Of a DNA stretch of 64,000 nucleotides, positions 26,169-34,181 are shown one piece after another; position 1 is the first letter of the stretch; the number at the start of each line of letters is the position of its first letter. Both the position numbers and the translations under genes were made by a program. Location: positions 307,040 through 371,039 of the forward strand of contig NZ_LN876587.1 of the NCBI RefSeq assembly GCF_001282725.1, given 5' to 3'. Source of the DNA: Inediibacterium massiliense. Lineage in GTDB: Bacteria; Bacillota; Clostridia; Peptostreptococcales; Thermotaleaceae. The notes below the pieces were generated by a model. That model worked only from the letters and a program-made list of their open reading frames with translations. It made no database searches and was not told the origin of the DNA.

Positions 26169-26183
26169 AAATCTGTCGCCCCC

Positions 26184-26552
26184 CTAAAGATTAAACATCT
26201 TTTTGATTTCTTCAATGTCATCTGCGGACATCTCTCCTGTTTTGAATAGAGAAACCGCTAAATTCTTTACAGAGCCGTCATATAACTTTGATACAAGGTT
26301 TTTTGTCTGCAATTGCTTGTAATCATTCTTTTTGATAATTGGATAATAGAGATATGACTTTCCTTTTTTTTCGTATGCAACCGCACCCTTTTCTACCAAT
26401 CGACTAAGCAAAGTAGAAGCAGTTGTGTATTTCCACTTCTTATTAACAACGGTGTTACATACTTCCTGGACTGTCATTGGTTTACCAGTTTTCCAAAGGA
26501 TTTTGATAACCTCTAATTCTGCCTCGCTGATTTCAAATGCTTTTTTTTCCAT
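26184..26552 (-). CDS. BlaI/MecI/CopY family repressor
   Basis: A 122-residue winged-helix repressor. The N-terminal DNA-binding domain has FEISEAELEVIKILWKTGKPMTVQEV and KWKYTTASTLLSRLVEKGAVAYEKKGKSYLYYPII, and the C-terminal dimerisation helix ends KMFNL. Members are cleaved or displaced when the partner M56 protease is activated. The next gene on the same strand is such a protease. Two matching operators lie over its own promoter, so autoregulation is likely. AGGGAGGC precedes the ATG. Confidence 0.93.
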   Translation of the reverse strand: MEKKAFEISEAELEVIKILWKTGKPMTVQEVCNTVVNKKWKYTTASTLLSRLVEKGAVAYEKKGKSYLYYPIIKKNDYKQLQTKNLVSKLYDGSVKNLAVSLFKTGEMSADDIEEIKKMFNL

Positions 26553-26574
26553 ATATATGCCTCCCTAATCAATT

Positions 26575-26628
26575 AACTACAAGCGTAGTTTATATTTAAA
26601 TACTACATGTGTAGTAGGAATTTGTCAA
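26575..26628 (-). promoter_or_regulatory. blaI promoter with two BlaI-type operators
   Basis: On the - strand TTGACA (26623-26628), 17-nt spacer, TAGTAT (26600-26605). Palindromes TACTACATGTGTAGTA (26601-26616) and AACTACAAGCGTAGTT (26575-26590) share the TACTAC/CTACA core of BlaI/MecI operators, centred 26 bp apart. The first overlaps the spacer and -10 and the second the transcript start. Confidence 0.8.
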
Positions 26629-26713
26629 TATTAATATAAAAATTTTAATAATTTCTATGGAAGTAGAAATTATTGTAAATGATAAATAAATTAAAGTGAA
26701 CATTAAATTACTA

Positions 26714-26775
26714 TTGAAAACTAAAATAAAAAGGAGTAAAATATATAACTAGGTTATATAATAACTATGTTATAT
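26714..26775 (+). promoter_or_regulatory. Promoter and tandem palindromic operators of the uvrA2-marR unit
   Basis: TTGAAA (26714-26719), 17-nt spacer, TAAAAT (26737-26742). Directly after it are TATATAAC-TAG-GTTATATA (arms 26742-26749 and 26753-26760), perfect over 8 bp, and ATAAC-TAT-GTTAT (26761-26773). The layout suits repression by the MarR protein encoded downstream. Confidence 0.75.
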
Positions 26776-26814
26776 AAATAATTATCAAAAATACATTATT
26801 TGAAAGGTGATTTG

Positions 26815-29091
26815 ATGGATAAAAAAAATGATATAGAATATATACATGTAGTTGGGGCAAGAGAAAAAAATCTCAAGAATATAAATGTAAAAATTCCAAA
26901 GAAAAAGATAACTGTATTCACTGGTGTGTCTGGTTCAGGAAAGTCATCTTTGGTATTTGATACAATAGCGGCAGAATCGCAAAGACAACTCAATGAAACG
27001 TATTCGAGTTTTATTCGCCATCGTCTGCCACATTATGGACAGCCACATGTGGATGCTATAGAAAATTTATCTGTGGCAATTATTATTGATCAAAAACGTA
27101 TTGGAGGAAATGCAAGGTCAACAGTTGGAACAATTACGGATATATATTCATTGTTAAGATTATTATTTTCTCGTATAGGAAAGCCATTTGTTGGTTATTC
27201 CGATGTTTTCTCATTTAATAATCCTCAAGGAATGTGCCCTAAGTGTGAGGGGATTGGGAAAATAGATATGATAAGTATTGATCGGCTGTTAGATAAAAAT
27301 AAGTCTCTTAATGAAGGTGCAATTCTATTTCCTACCTTTGAGCCAGGAGGATGGCGATTAAAAAGATATATTCATTCAGGATTTTTTGACAATGATAAAA
27401 AAATCAAAGACTTTACAGAGAAAGAATTAGAGCTACTTTTATACCAATCAGATATTAAAGTAACAACTTCTGACCCCCAATGGCCTAAGACTTCCCTTTA
27501 TGAAGGACTTATTCCTAGAATTGAGAGAAGTTTTCTCAAAAAGGAAGATGGAGAAGCAAAGAAATATAAAAAAGAAATTGATAAGATTGTTAGTAAAAAA
27601 ACATGCCCTGTTTGTGGGGGTGCTAGATTAGCACAGACTGTTTTACAATGTAAAATAAACGGTAAGAATATTGCGGACTGTGTTAAAATGCAAGTTACAG
27701 ATTTAATAGAGTTTATCTATACCATCAACGAACCAAAAGCCACTACTATGGTGAAAGCCATAATTGACCGACTTAACCATTTAGTTTCCATTGGTTTAGG
27801 GTATTTAAGCTTAAACAGAGAAACTTCAACACTTTCTGGAGGTGAATCTCAGCGCATAAAGATGGTCCGACAATTAGGAAGTAGTTTGACTGGTCTTACC
27901 TATATCTTTGATGAGCCAAGCATTGGCTTACATCCCCATGATATAGATAAAATCAATACACTTTTAAACCTTTTACGAGAAAAAGGAAATACGGTCTTGA
28001 TAGTGGAGCATGACCCTGATGTTATTAAAATTGCAGATCATGTTATTGATATGGGACCGAATGCAGGTATAAACGGTGGAAAAATAATGTACCAAGGTTC
28101 ATTAGATGGTCTGAAACGTTCTGACACGCTGACAGGTAAAACTTTTAGTAGAAAAATCCAACTGAAAGAAAACTTTAGAACCCCAATTGGGCATTTATCT
28201 TTAAAAAACGTACATTTACATAATCTCAAAAATATCAGCGTGGATATCCACAAAGGTGTTATGACAGTTGTAACAGGAGTTGCAGGATCAGGCAAAAGTA
28301 CGTTAATCAATCAGGTTTTGCCAAAAGTTTATCCTGATACCATTTTTATCGACCAAAAACCAATACAGACTTCAAAACGATCTAACATTGCCACTTTTAC
28401 TGGAATGTTTAATAAAATAAGAGAACTATTTTCCAAGGCAAATCATGTTAAATCTCCATTATTTAGTTTCAATTCCCAAGGAGCCTGTCCCAACTGTAAA
28501 GGGTTAGGAGTAACCTATACGGATTTAGCATTTATGGATACTATTGTAACAGTATGTGAGGAATGTCAAGGTAGACGATTCACAGACGAAGTATTAAATT
28601 ATAAATTGAGAGGTAAGAGTATCAGTGAAGTTTTAAATATGACAGTTGATGAAGCCTTAGATTTTTTCTATGAAAAAGACATATTAGATATGCTGAAAAA
28701 ATTGAAAGATGTAGGAATCACTTATATTACATTAGGACAACCCTTAAACACATTATCTGGGGGTGAATTGCAAAGAGTAAAACTTGCGTCAGAATTGGAA
28801 AACAGGGGAAATGTTTATGTATTGGACGAGCCTACAACAGGACTTCATATGTCAGATATATGGCAGCTACTTAAAATTTTGAACCGTCTTGTGGACCAAG
28901 GCAGCACTGTAATTGTAATAGAGCACAATTTAGACGTGATGAGTCAAGCTGACTGGATTATTGATTTAGGACCACTTGCTGGGCAACAAGGTGGGAATCT
29001 AATATTTGAAGGAACAATAAAAGATTTAGTAAATTGTACGTCCTCAATAACAGGACAATATTTAAAGAAATATATTAAGGAAGGTGAATAG
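26815..29091 (+). CDS. UvrA2-like ABC ATPase lacking the UvrB-binding domain
   Basis: A 758-residue UvrA paralogue with two ABC halves. Walker A motifs are GVSGSGKSS (near residue 40) and GVAGSGKST. The zinc-finger-like pairs are CPKCEGIG/CPVCGGARL and CPNCKGLG/CEECQGRR. Signature motifs are LSGGESQRIKM and LSGGELQRVKL, with DEPSIGLHP and DEPTTGLHM. After STVGTITDIYSLLRLLFSRIGKP it runs directly to the first zinc site, so the UvrB-binding domain of true UvrA (~940 aa) is missing. Such UvrA2 proteins are linked to drug or DNA-damage resistance. The ATG after AAAGGTGA is preferred to an in-frame TTG 15 nt earlier. A MarR gene follows 2 nt later. Confidence 0.9.
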   Translation: MDKKNDIEYIHVVGAREKNLKNINVKIPKKKITVFTGVSGSGKSSLVFDTIAAESQRQLNETYSSFIRHRLPHYGQPHVDAIENLSVAIIIDQKRIGGNARSTVGTITDIYSLLRLLFSRIGKPFVGYSDVFSFNNPQGMCPKCEGIGKIDMISIDRLLDKNKSLNEGAILFPTFEPGGWRLKRYIHSGFFDNDKKIKDFTEKELELLLYQSDIKVTTSDPQWPKTSLYEGLIPRIERSFLKKEDGEAKKYKKEIDKIVSKKTCPVCGGARLAQTVLQCKINGKNIADCVKMQVTDLIEFIYTINEPKATTMVKAIIDRLNHLVSIGLGYLSLNRETSTLSGGESQRIKMVRQLGSSLTGLTYIFDEPSIGLHPHDIDKINTLLNLLREKGNTVLIVEHDPDVIKIADHVIDMGPNAGINGGKIMYQGSLDGLKRSDTLTGKTFSRKIQLKENFRTPIGHLSLKNVHLHNLKNISVDIHKGVMTVVTGVAGSGKSTLINQVLPKVYPDTIFIDQKPIQTSKRSNIATFTGMFNKIRELFSKANHVKSPLFSFNSQGACPNCKGLGVTYTDLAFMDTIVTVCEECQGRRFTDEVLNYKLRGKSISEVLNMTVDEALDFFYEKDILDMLKKLKDVGITYITLGQPLNTLSGGELQRVKLASELENRGNVYVLDEPTTGLHMSDIWQLLKILNRLVDQGSTVIVIEHNLDVMSQADWIIDLGPLAGQQGGNLIFEGTIKDLVNCTSSITGQYLKKYIKEGE

Positions 29092-29093
29092 CT

Positions 29094-29534
29094 ATGGCTA
29101 AAAAAGAATTAGAAGATAATTATATTCCTTTTCAATGTATGATTATCAGTAGTATTAATCGCTTTAATATAGAAGGAGTGACAACAGCACAATATACTAT
29201 ACTAGATATCTTAGATAAGCAAGGAGCAAAGACCACAAAGGAGTTAGCAGAAATTCGTGGAATTTCCCAAGCGGGTATGTCTAAATTAACTAAAAGGCTT
29301 TTGGAAAAAAACTACATCATTCAACAACGGAGGGACACAGACCGTAGAATTTATGACATTATGATTACGACAGATGGAAAGAACTTTCTTGCAAGATCAG
29401 AAAAGTTTAGAAATGAAATTATGGACTTAATTGAAGATACTTTATCAGAAAAAGAATTGAAATGTTTTGTGAAGTTGTGTAAAAAAATCACTGATTCTTA
29501 TTGTGTAACGAATAATATAGATTCTAAAAAATAA
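29094..29534 (+). CDS. MarR family transcriptional regulator
   Basis: A 146-residue winged-helix regulator. The DNA-binding part is LDILDKQGAKTTKELAEIRGISQAGMSKLTKRLLEKNYI followed by the wing QQRRDTDRRIYDIMITTDG. The N-terminal and C-terminal helices form the dimer. It is translated from GAAGGTG two nucleotides after the uvrA2-like gene and is very likely cotranscribed. The two tandem palindromes over the unit's promoter are the natural candidates for its operator. A ligand such as an antibiotic or aromatic acid is expected but unknown. Confidence 0.9.
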   Translation: MAKKELEDNYIPFQCMIISSINRFNIEGVTTAQYTILDILDKQGAKTTKELAEIRGISQAGMSKLTKRLLEKNYIIQQRRDTDRRIYDIMITTDGKNFLARSEKFRNEIMDLIEDTLSEKELKCFVKLCKKITDSYCVTNNIDSKK

Positions 29535-29610
29535 GCCTCTTATGTAAAATAAAAGTGGATTTGCCAACCACAATTATTTGAGAAAACACGAGAAATTGAA
29601 TAGATTAGAA

Positions 29611-29651
29611 TATGCCGGTTGAGGTGAGTTGACCTTGGCTGGTATTTTTTT
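29611..29651 (+). terminator. Terminator after marR
   Basis: A long stem with several G-U pairs: TATGCCGGTTGAGGT pairs with ACCTTGGCTGGTAT, then a T-run. Confidence 0.7.
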
Positions 29652-29662
29652 ATTAAATATGG

Positions 29663-29682
29663 TTAAGATAACGGTATCTAAA
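29663..29682. promoter_or_regulatory. Candidate operator upstream of hcp
   Basis: A palindrome TTAAGATA-ACGG-TATCTAAA (7 of 8 arm positions match), ~90 nt before hcp. It is the type of site used by CRP/FNR-family regulators such as HcpR, but the regulator is not encoded here. Confidence 0.35.
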
Positions 29683-29772
29683 TTGTATAATCTGCAATGT
29701 ATTTTAAACGAATACATATTTTCTAATGAGCTGGGCGATATAAATTAGAGAATAATTAAAGGAGTGAAAAGC

Positions 29773-31425
29773 TTGGAAAATGCAATGTTTTGTTATCAGT
29801 GTGAACAAACAATGGGAGGAAAAGGTTGTACAAAACATGGAGTATGTGGAAAGTCACCAGAAATAGCCAATTTACAAGATTTATTGATATACCAATTAAA
29901 AGGTATATCATGTTATGCAAAACCTTTAATTGAAAAGGGAGAAATTATAGATAAAGAAATTGTAAAATTTGTAGAGAATGGATTGTTTACTACTCTAACA
30001 AATGTAAATTTTGATGCAGAGGTTCATGTGAAATTATTAAGAGAATCACAAAAAATAAAAGAAGCTCTAAGGGAAAAAGCACCTATTGGACAATATCCTG
30101 ATCCTGCTATGTATGATCTTAGTGACACTAAAGAATCAATGTTAAAGGACTCAATAAAAGCTGGTATTATGTATGATCAAGAACTAGATGCTGATATTCG
30201 TTCATTAAGATCCACTATACTTTATGGATTAAAAGGTATAAGTGCCTATGGTCATCAAGCAAGGTTTATTAATTATCATAGTGATCAAGTAGATCAGTTT
30301 TACTTCTTAGGATTAGAAGCTACTACAAATGATAATTTAACTCTTGAAGATTTGATTCGTATGACAATGAGAACAGGAGATATGAGTGTAGAAGTAATGA
30401 GAATTTTAGATGAAGCCAATACGGAGACATATGAAAATCCATCTCCACATAAAGTTAATGTAAACATTAAGAAAGGACCATTTATAGTTATATCAGGGCA
30501 TGATCTGAGAGATTTAGAAATGCTCCTTCAACAAACAGAAGGAAAAGGCATTAATGTTTATACTCATGGAGAAATGTTACCGTCTCATGGATATCCATCA
30601 CTAAAAAAATACAAGCATCTAGTAGGGAACTATGGTTCTGCATGGCAAAACCAGCAAAAAGAGTTTGATAATATACCTGGATGTATTTTGATGACTACTA
30701 ACTGCTTAATGAGACCAAGAGAGTCCTATAAAGACAGAATATTTACTACTAATGTTGTAGGCTGGGATGGCGTTAAGAATATTAAAGTGAATGAAGAGGG
30801 TACAAAAGATTTTAGTGAAATTATAAATAAAGCGTTGGAACTTGGTGGATTTAAAGAAGATGAAGAAGAAAAGGAAATTTTAGTAGGATTTGGACATCAT
30901 GAAACCTTATCTCATGCTGAAACTATAGTCAATGCAGTGAAGGAAGGAAAGATTAAACACTTTTTTTTAATAGGTGGATGTGATGGAGCAAAGCCAGGAA
31001 GAAATTACTATACTCAATTTGCTGAAAAAGTTCCTAAAGATTGTGTCATTCTAACATTAGCCTGTGGGAAGTATAGATTTAATAAATTAGATTTTGGAAC
31101 AGTAGCAGGATTACCTAGACTATTAGATGTGGGACAATGTAATGATGCATATTCAGCAGTTAAAATTGCTTCGGCTCTTGCAGATGCATTTGACACAGAT
31201 GTCAATTCTCTACCTCTAACTATAGTACTTTCCTGGTATGAACAAAAGGCAGTTGCTGATTTATTAGCATTATTATCTCTTGGAATCAATGGAATGTACT
31301 TAGGACCAAGTTTACCTGCGTTTATATCTCCAAATGTATTACAATACTTAGTAGATACATTTGATATAAAACCCATAAGTACTCCAGATGATGATTTGAA
31401 GAACTCTCTACAACAGCATTATTAA
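29773..31425 (+). CDS. hcp: Hydroxylamine reductase (hybrid cluster protein)
   Basis: A 550-residue hybrid cluster protein. The N-terminal Cys set C7-x2-C10-x8-C19-x5-C25 binds the 4Fe-4S cluster. Ligands of the hybrid Fe-S-O cluster lie in ISGHDLRDLEMLL, MTTNCLMRP, GHHETLSHAE, GGCDGAKPGRNYY and LACGKYRFNKL. In anaerobes it acts as nitric oxide or hydroxylamine reductase in nitrosative stress. TTG is chosen as start because it lies 9 nt after AAAGGAG; a GTG abutting that site is less suitable. A decayed small gene and a terminator follow. Confidence 0.95.
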   Translation: MENAMFCYQCEQTMGGKGCTKHGVCGKSPEIANLQDLLIYQLKGISCYAKPLIEKGEIIDKEIVKFVENGLFTTLTNVNFDAEVHVKLLRESQKIKEALREKAPIGQYPDPAMYDLSDTKESMLKDSIKAGIMYDQELDADIRSLRSTILYGLKGISAYGHQARFINYHSDQVDQFYFLGLEATTNDNLTLEDLIRMTMRTGDMSVEVMRILDEANTETYENPSPHKVNVNIKKGPFIVISGHDLRDLEMLLQQTEGKGINVYTHGEMLPSHGYPSLKKYKHLVGNYGSAWQNQQKEFDNIPGCILMTTNCLMRPRESYKDRIFTTNVVGWDGVKNIKVNEEGTKDFSEIINKALELGGFKEDEEEKEILVGFGHHETLSHAETIVNAVKEGKIKHFFLIGGCDGAKPGRNYYTQFAEKVPKDCVILTLACGKYRFNKLDFGTVAGLPRLLDVGQCNDAYSAVKIASALADAFDTDVNSLPLTIVLSWYEQKAVADLLALLSLGINGMYLGPSLPAFISPNVLQYLVDTFDIKPISTPDDDLKNSLQQHY

Positions 31426-31481
31426 AAATACAAATTTTACAGATGAAAAGATTAGTAAAGAATCCTAATAAACTCTATGAT

Positions 31482-31560
31482 TTTAGGAGGTATTTTGAAG
31501 ATTTCAATTACATAGGCGTATGGCGAAACATTAGAAAGTGATAAAGAAGAAAAAGATCTT
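31482..31560 (+). pseudogene. Remnant of a NifX/NafY-like small gene
   Basis: TAGGAGG followed by a TTG start encodes MKISIT, then an in-frame TAG (31513). The frame continues as AYGETLESDKEE before running into the terminator. The start resembles the N-terminus of dinitrogenase Fe-Mo cofactor-binding domain proteins (MKIAxTxxGxxLDS), whose FGR motif is absent here. It looks like a decayed gene formerly downstream of hcp. The short length makes the assignment tentative. Confidence 0.4.
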
Positions 31561-31592
31561 GTTTATATTTTAGAAAACAAGATCTTTTCATA
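31548..31592. terminator. Bidirectional terminator between hcp region and ABC transporter operon
   Basis: Fourteen-bp arms AAAAGATCTTGTTT (31551-31564) and complement (31575-31588), with T-rich flanks on both strands. Confidence 0.85.
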
Positions 31593-31595
31593 TTA

Positions 31596-32339
31596 TTATT
31601 TTAATATTTGCCCTAAAAATTTTTGTGCTCTTTCTGTTTGAGGGTTGCTAAATAATTTTTTAGGAATACCTTCTTCAATGATTCTACCTTCATCCATAAA
31701 AATTACTCGATCAGCTACTTCACGAGCAAATCCCATTTCATGAGAAACTACTACCATTGTCATTCCTTCTTTAGCTAAATCTTGCATTACAGTTAATACT
31801 TCTCCAACTAATTCTGGATCGAGTGCAGATGTTGGCTCATCAAAAAACATAATCTTAGGTTCCATAGCTAAAGAACGTGCAATGGCAACTCGTTGTTGTT
31901 GACCTCCTGAAAGCCGAGAAGGGTATTCATTTTTCTTGTCAAGTAAGCCTACTTTTTTTAAAAGTTTTTCTCCCAGTGATATAGCAACATCTATAGGCAT
32001 TTTTTTAACCATAATAAGCCCTTCTATTACATTTTCTATAACACTCATATGAGGAAATAAATTAAAATTTTGAAATACCATTCCTGTATTTTTTCGGAGT
32101 TGACGAATTTTTTTGATTTGTTTTTTATGAGTCACATCAGAGTCAATGGCAACGCCTCCGACCTCAATACGTCCATGATCTATTCTTTCGAGTCCATTTA
32201 AACATCGCAAAAATGTAGTTTTACCTGAGCCACTAGGTCCTATAATTACGACTACTTCTTTAGGATGAATACAAAGATCAATTTCTTTTAAAATTTCTAA
32301 ATCTGCAAATTTTTTACTTAAATTACATACTTTAATCAC
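31596..32339 (-). CDS. Polar amino acid ABC transporter ATP-binding protein
   Basis: A 247-residue ATPase of the GlnQ/TcyC type. Walker A is [19 protein letters not shown], the Q-loop is [15 protein letters not shown], the signature is [17 protein letters not shown], Walker B is [16 protein letters not shown], and the H-loop is [15 protein letters not shown] 32339 gives the usual family N-terminus ([17 protein letters not shown]); an in-frame ATG 12 nt earlier overlaps the ribosome-binding site. It is the last gene of a binding protein-permease-ATPase operon on the - strand. The substrate is an amino acid of the polar group, and cystine is one possibility. Confidence 0.93.
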   Translation of the reverse strand: MIKVCNLSKKFADLEILKEIDLCIHPKEVVVIIGPSGSGKTTFLRCLNGLERIDHGRIEVGGVAIDSDVTHKKQIKKIRQLRKNTGMVFQNFNLFPHMSVIENVIEGLIMVKKMPIDVAISLGEKLLKKVGLLDKKNEYPSRLSGGQQQRVAIARSLAMEPKIMFFDEPTSALDPELVGEVLTVMQDLAKEGMTMVVVSHEMGFAREVADRVIFMDEGRIIEEGIPKKLFSNPQTERAQKFLGQILK

Positions 32340-32353
32340 TATAGTCCACATCC

Positions 32354-33004
32354 TTAAGATGAATAAATTTTTGATAGTTTTCTTTCAATAAACCCAAGTC
32401 CTATAGAAAATAATGTACTCATGATCCAATACATAAGAGCAATTGCAATATAAAATGGCATTACAACAAGATGTTTTGATATTAACAATTGGGAAGTACG
32501 TAATAATTCGGTTACTGTAATAACAGAAACTAAAGATGTTTCCTTAAGCATACCAATAAATGTATTTCCTAATGGAGGAATAGCAACTCTTGCTGCTTGT
32601 GGTAGAATAATTCTTCGCATTGCTTGGTAGTGTGTCATTCCTATACACATTGCTGCTTCCATTTGTCCTTTAGGAATAGAAAGAATAGCACCTCTTAAAG
32701 TTTCAGATATATATGCACTAATATTAAGACTAAGAGAGATACAGGCAGCTGTAAGAGGATCTAAAAGTATTCCTATATCTGGGAGTCCATAGTAAATAAT
32801 AAAAATTTGTACTAACAAAGGTGTACCACGAATAATAGAAACATATCCCTTTGCAAATGTAGCTAGTGTTTGATGTTTTGTCAAACGAGCCAGAGCAACC
32901 AATAATCCAATCATTAATCCAAATGTCATAGAAATTATGGTGATTAACATAGTGTAATAGGCTCCCTTTAAAAGGAGATTGATGTCTTGTAGTACTAAGT
33001 CCAT
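32354..33004 (-). CDS. Polar amino acid ABC transporter permease
   Basis: A 216-residue inner membrane permease of the HisM family with about five helices. [23 protein letters not shown] is the typical first segment, and [20 protein letters not shown] the conserved post-TM2 region. The EAA loop is [28 protein letters not shown], followed by [28 protein letters not shown]. It sits between the binding protein (27 nt upstream) and ATPase genes. One permease gene probably forms a homodimer. Confidence 0.95.
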   Translation of the reverse strand: MDLVLQDINLLLKGAYYTMLITIISMTFGLMIGLLVALARLTKHQTLATFAKGYVSIIRGTPLLVQIFIIYYGLPDIGILLDPLTAACISLSLNISAYISETLRGAILSIPKGQMEAAMCIGMTHYQAMRRIILPQAARVAIPPLGNTFIGMLKETSLVSVITVTELLRTSQLLISKHLVVMPFYIAIALMYWIMSTLFSIGLGFIERKLSKIYSS

Positions 33005-33031
33005 GATGATTGTTCCTCCATTTATTTTAAA

Positions 33032-33850
33032 TTATATATTTGGTTCAACATCAAACCATTTTATAAATATTTTCTTGTATGTTCCATCATTTTTCATATC
33101 TTCTAAAGCTTGATCCACTGCTTTTAGAAATTCAGGGTTTTCTTTACGAATTGCCATTCCTGCAAAATCTTCTTTAAGTGGTTTTCCAACGGTTTTAATA
33201 TGAATATTATTTTTTTCTACTTCAGGTTTGATTGCAAAGATATTGTTAATTGTTGCATCAATCCTTCCAGTATTTAAATCCATTAAAGAAGTAATAACAT
33301 CATTATAAGTAATAATTTCAAAGTTACCTACTTTCGGCATTACATCATCTCTAAGATATTGTTCATCATTTGTTCCTAATCCAACACCGATTTTTTTATT
33401 TTTAAAATCTTCTACAGAATTAATTGTATTATTATCAGATCGTACAATAACATTTACAGTGTTTTTAATATATGGTTTAGAAAAATCCATTGTTTGTTTT
33501 CTTTCATCTGTGATAGTCATTTGACTTACTACAATATCAAACTTTCCTTTTTCAAGACCTGCAACCATGCTTGACCAGTCAGTTGTAATAAACTCTGCTT
33601 CTACGCCAATTCTTTTTGCGATTTCTTTAGCAATATCTGCATCGAAACCATCTACTTCATTATTTTTATTCAAAAAATTGTATGGAGGATATGTTCCCAT
33701 TAATCCAACTTTCATTTTACCTGAGTTTTTAATTTGATCTAGTAGATTTACATTTTGTGGTTCTTGTTTTGAACTACAGCCAACAAATATCATTGATAAA
33801 ATTGTAAGTAATGCAAGTACATTAAATATTTTTGTGATTGATTTTTTCAT
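33032..33850 (-). CDS. Amino acid ABC transporter substrate-binding lipoprotein
   Basis: A ~272-residue SBP_bac_3 family lipoprotein. The signal peptide MKKSITKIFNVLALLTIL ends in the lipobox MIFVGC, with lipidation at that Cys. The mature part has KVGLMGTYPPYNFLNKNNEVDGFDADIAKEIAKRIG, FDIVVSQMTITDERKQTMDFSKPY, and KKIGVGLGTNDEQYL. The absence of an Asp/Arg fingerprint that I can interpret keeps the ligand open. The second ATG is used (AGGAG 8 nt upstream). Its promoter overlaps a 20-bp perfect palindrome. Confidence 0.93.
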   Translation of the reverse strand: MKKSITKIFNVLALLTILSMIFVGCSSKQEPQNVNLLDQIKNSGKMKVGLMGTYPPYNFLNKNNEVDGFDADIAKEIAKRIGVEAEFITTDWSSMVAGLEKGKFDIVVSQMTITDERKQTMDFSKPYIKNTVNVIVRSDNNTINSVEDFKNKKIGVGLGTNDEQYLRDDVMPKVGNFEIITYNDVITSLMDLNTGRIDATINNIFAIKPEVEKNNIHIKTVGKPLKEDFAGMAIRKENPEFLKAVDQALEDMKNDGTYKKIFIKWFDVEPNI

Positions 33851-33867
33851 ATACATTCTCCTCTTCT

Positions 33868-33938
33868 TATAATCAATTCATAGTATTTTGGTATGAATAC
33901 TATGAATTGATTATACATAAAAAAATAATGAAATTCAA
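33868..33938 (-). promoter_or_regulatory. Promoter and 20-bp perfect palindrome of the amino acid ABC operon
   Basis: On the - strand TTGAAT (33933-33938), 17-nt spacer, TATAAT (33910-33915). The inverted repeat with perfect 20-nt arms (33868-33887 and 33896-33915, 8-nt loop) includes the -10 box and the start of the transcript and ends before the AGGAG site. It could be an operator or a 5' hairpin. Confidence 0.75.
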
Positions 33939-34027
33939 TACAAATAACAAAATAATTTTTATTAAATATAAGATAATGCAATCAAAAACAGTAAGAAAAA
34001 TAAATCTTTAGAAAAACCAGTGGCTTT

Positions 34028-34130
34028 ATGGATATTAAGAAAAAAGTGGGATGCGTGCTTGGAGGAAAATTAACTCATCCTAAAGAGTGAATAAGATCAA
34101 TAGAGTGAATTGAAGAAGTTTATGAGTAAA
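34028..34130 (+). pseudogene. Possible decayed coding fragment
   Basis: A frame MDIKKKVGCVLGGKLTHPKE is followed by TGA, then IRSIE, TGA and IEEVYE before TAA. The spacing suggests Trp codons changed to TGA or simple decay. The product is not recognised. The 33940-34140 gap otherwise holds nothing that I can define. Confidence 0.25.
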
Positions 34131-34142
34131 TAAAAAAACACA

Positions 34143-34167
34143 TGGCGTCCAGAAAAGCTGGACGCCA
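34143..34167 (-). terminator. Hairpin after DUF6143-like gene
   Basis: Perfect arms TGGCGTCCAG and CTGGACGCCA around a 5-nt loop. On the - strand a T-run follows after four bases (TGTG). Confidence 0.7.
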
Positions 34168-34181
34168 ATTCAAGCTAAAAG

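Noticed and set aside
31014-31376. Long antisense reading frame within hcp
   Set aside because: No ribosome-binding site or family similarity; it mirrors the codon pattern of hcp. The same holds for antisense frames in the other large genes (for example at 23694-23975, 28038-28310 and 47101-47382).
34028-34130. Selenoprotein or recoded gene with in-frame TGA
   Set aside because: No SECIS-like hairpin follows the TGA codons, the frame ends in TAA quickly, and no known selenoprotein motif is visible.
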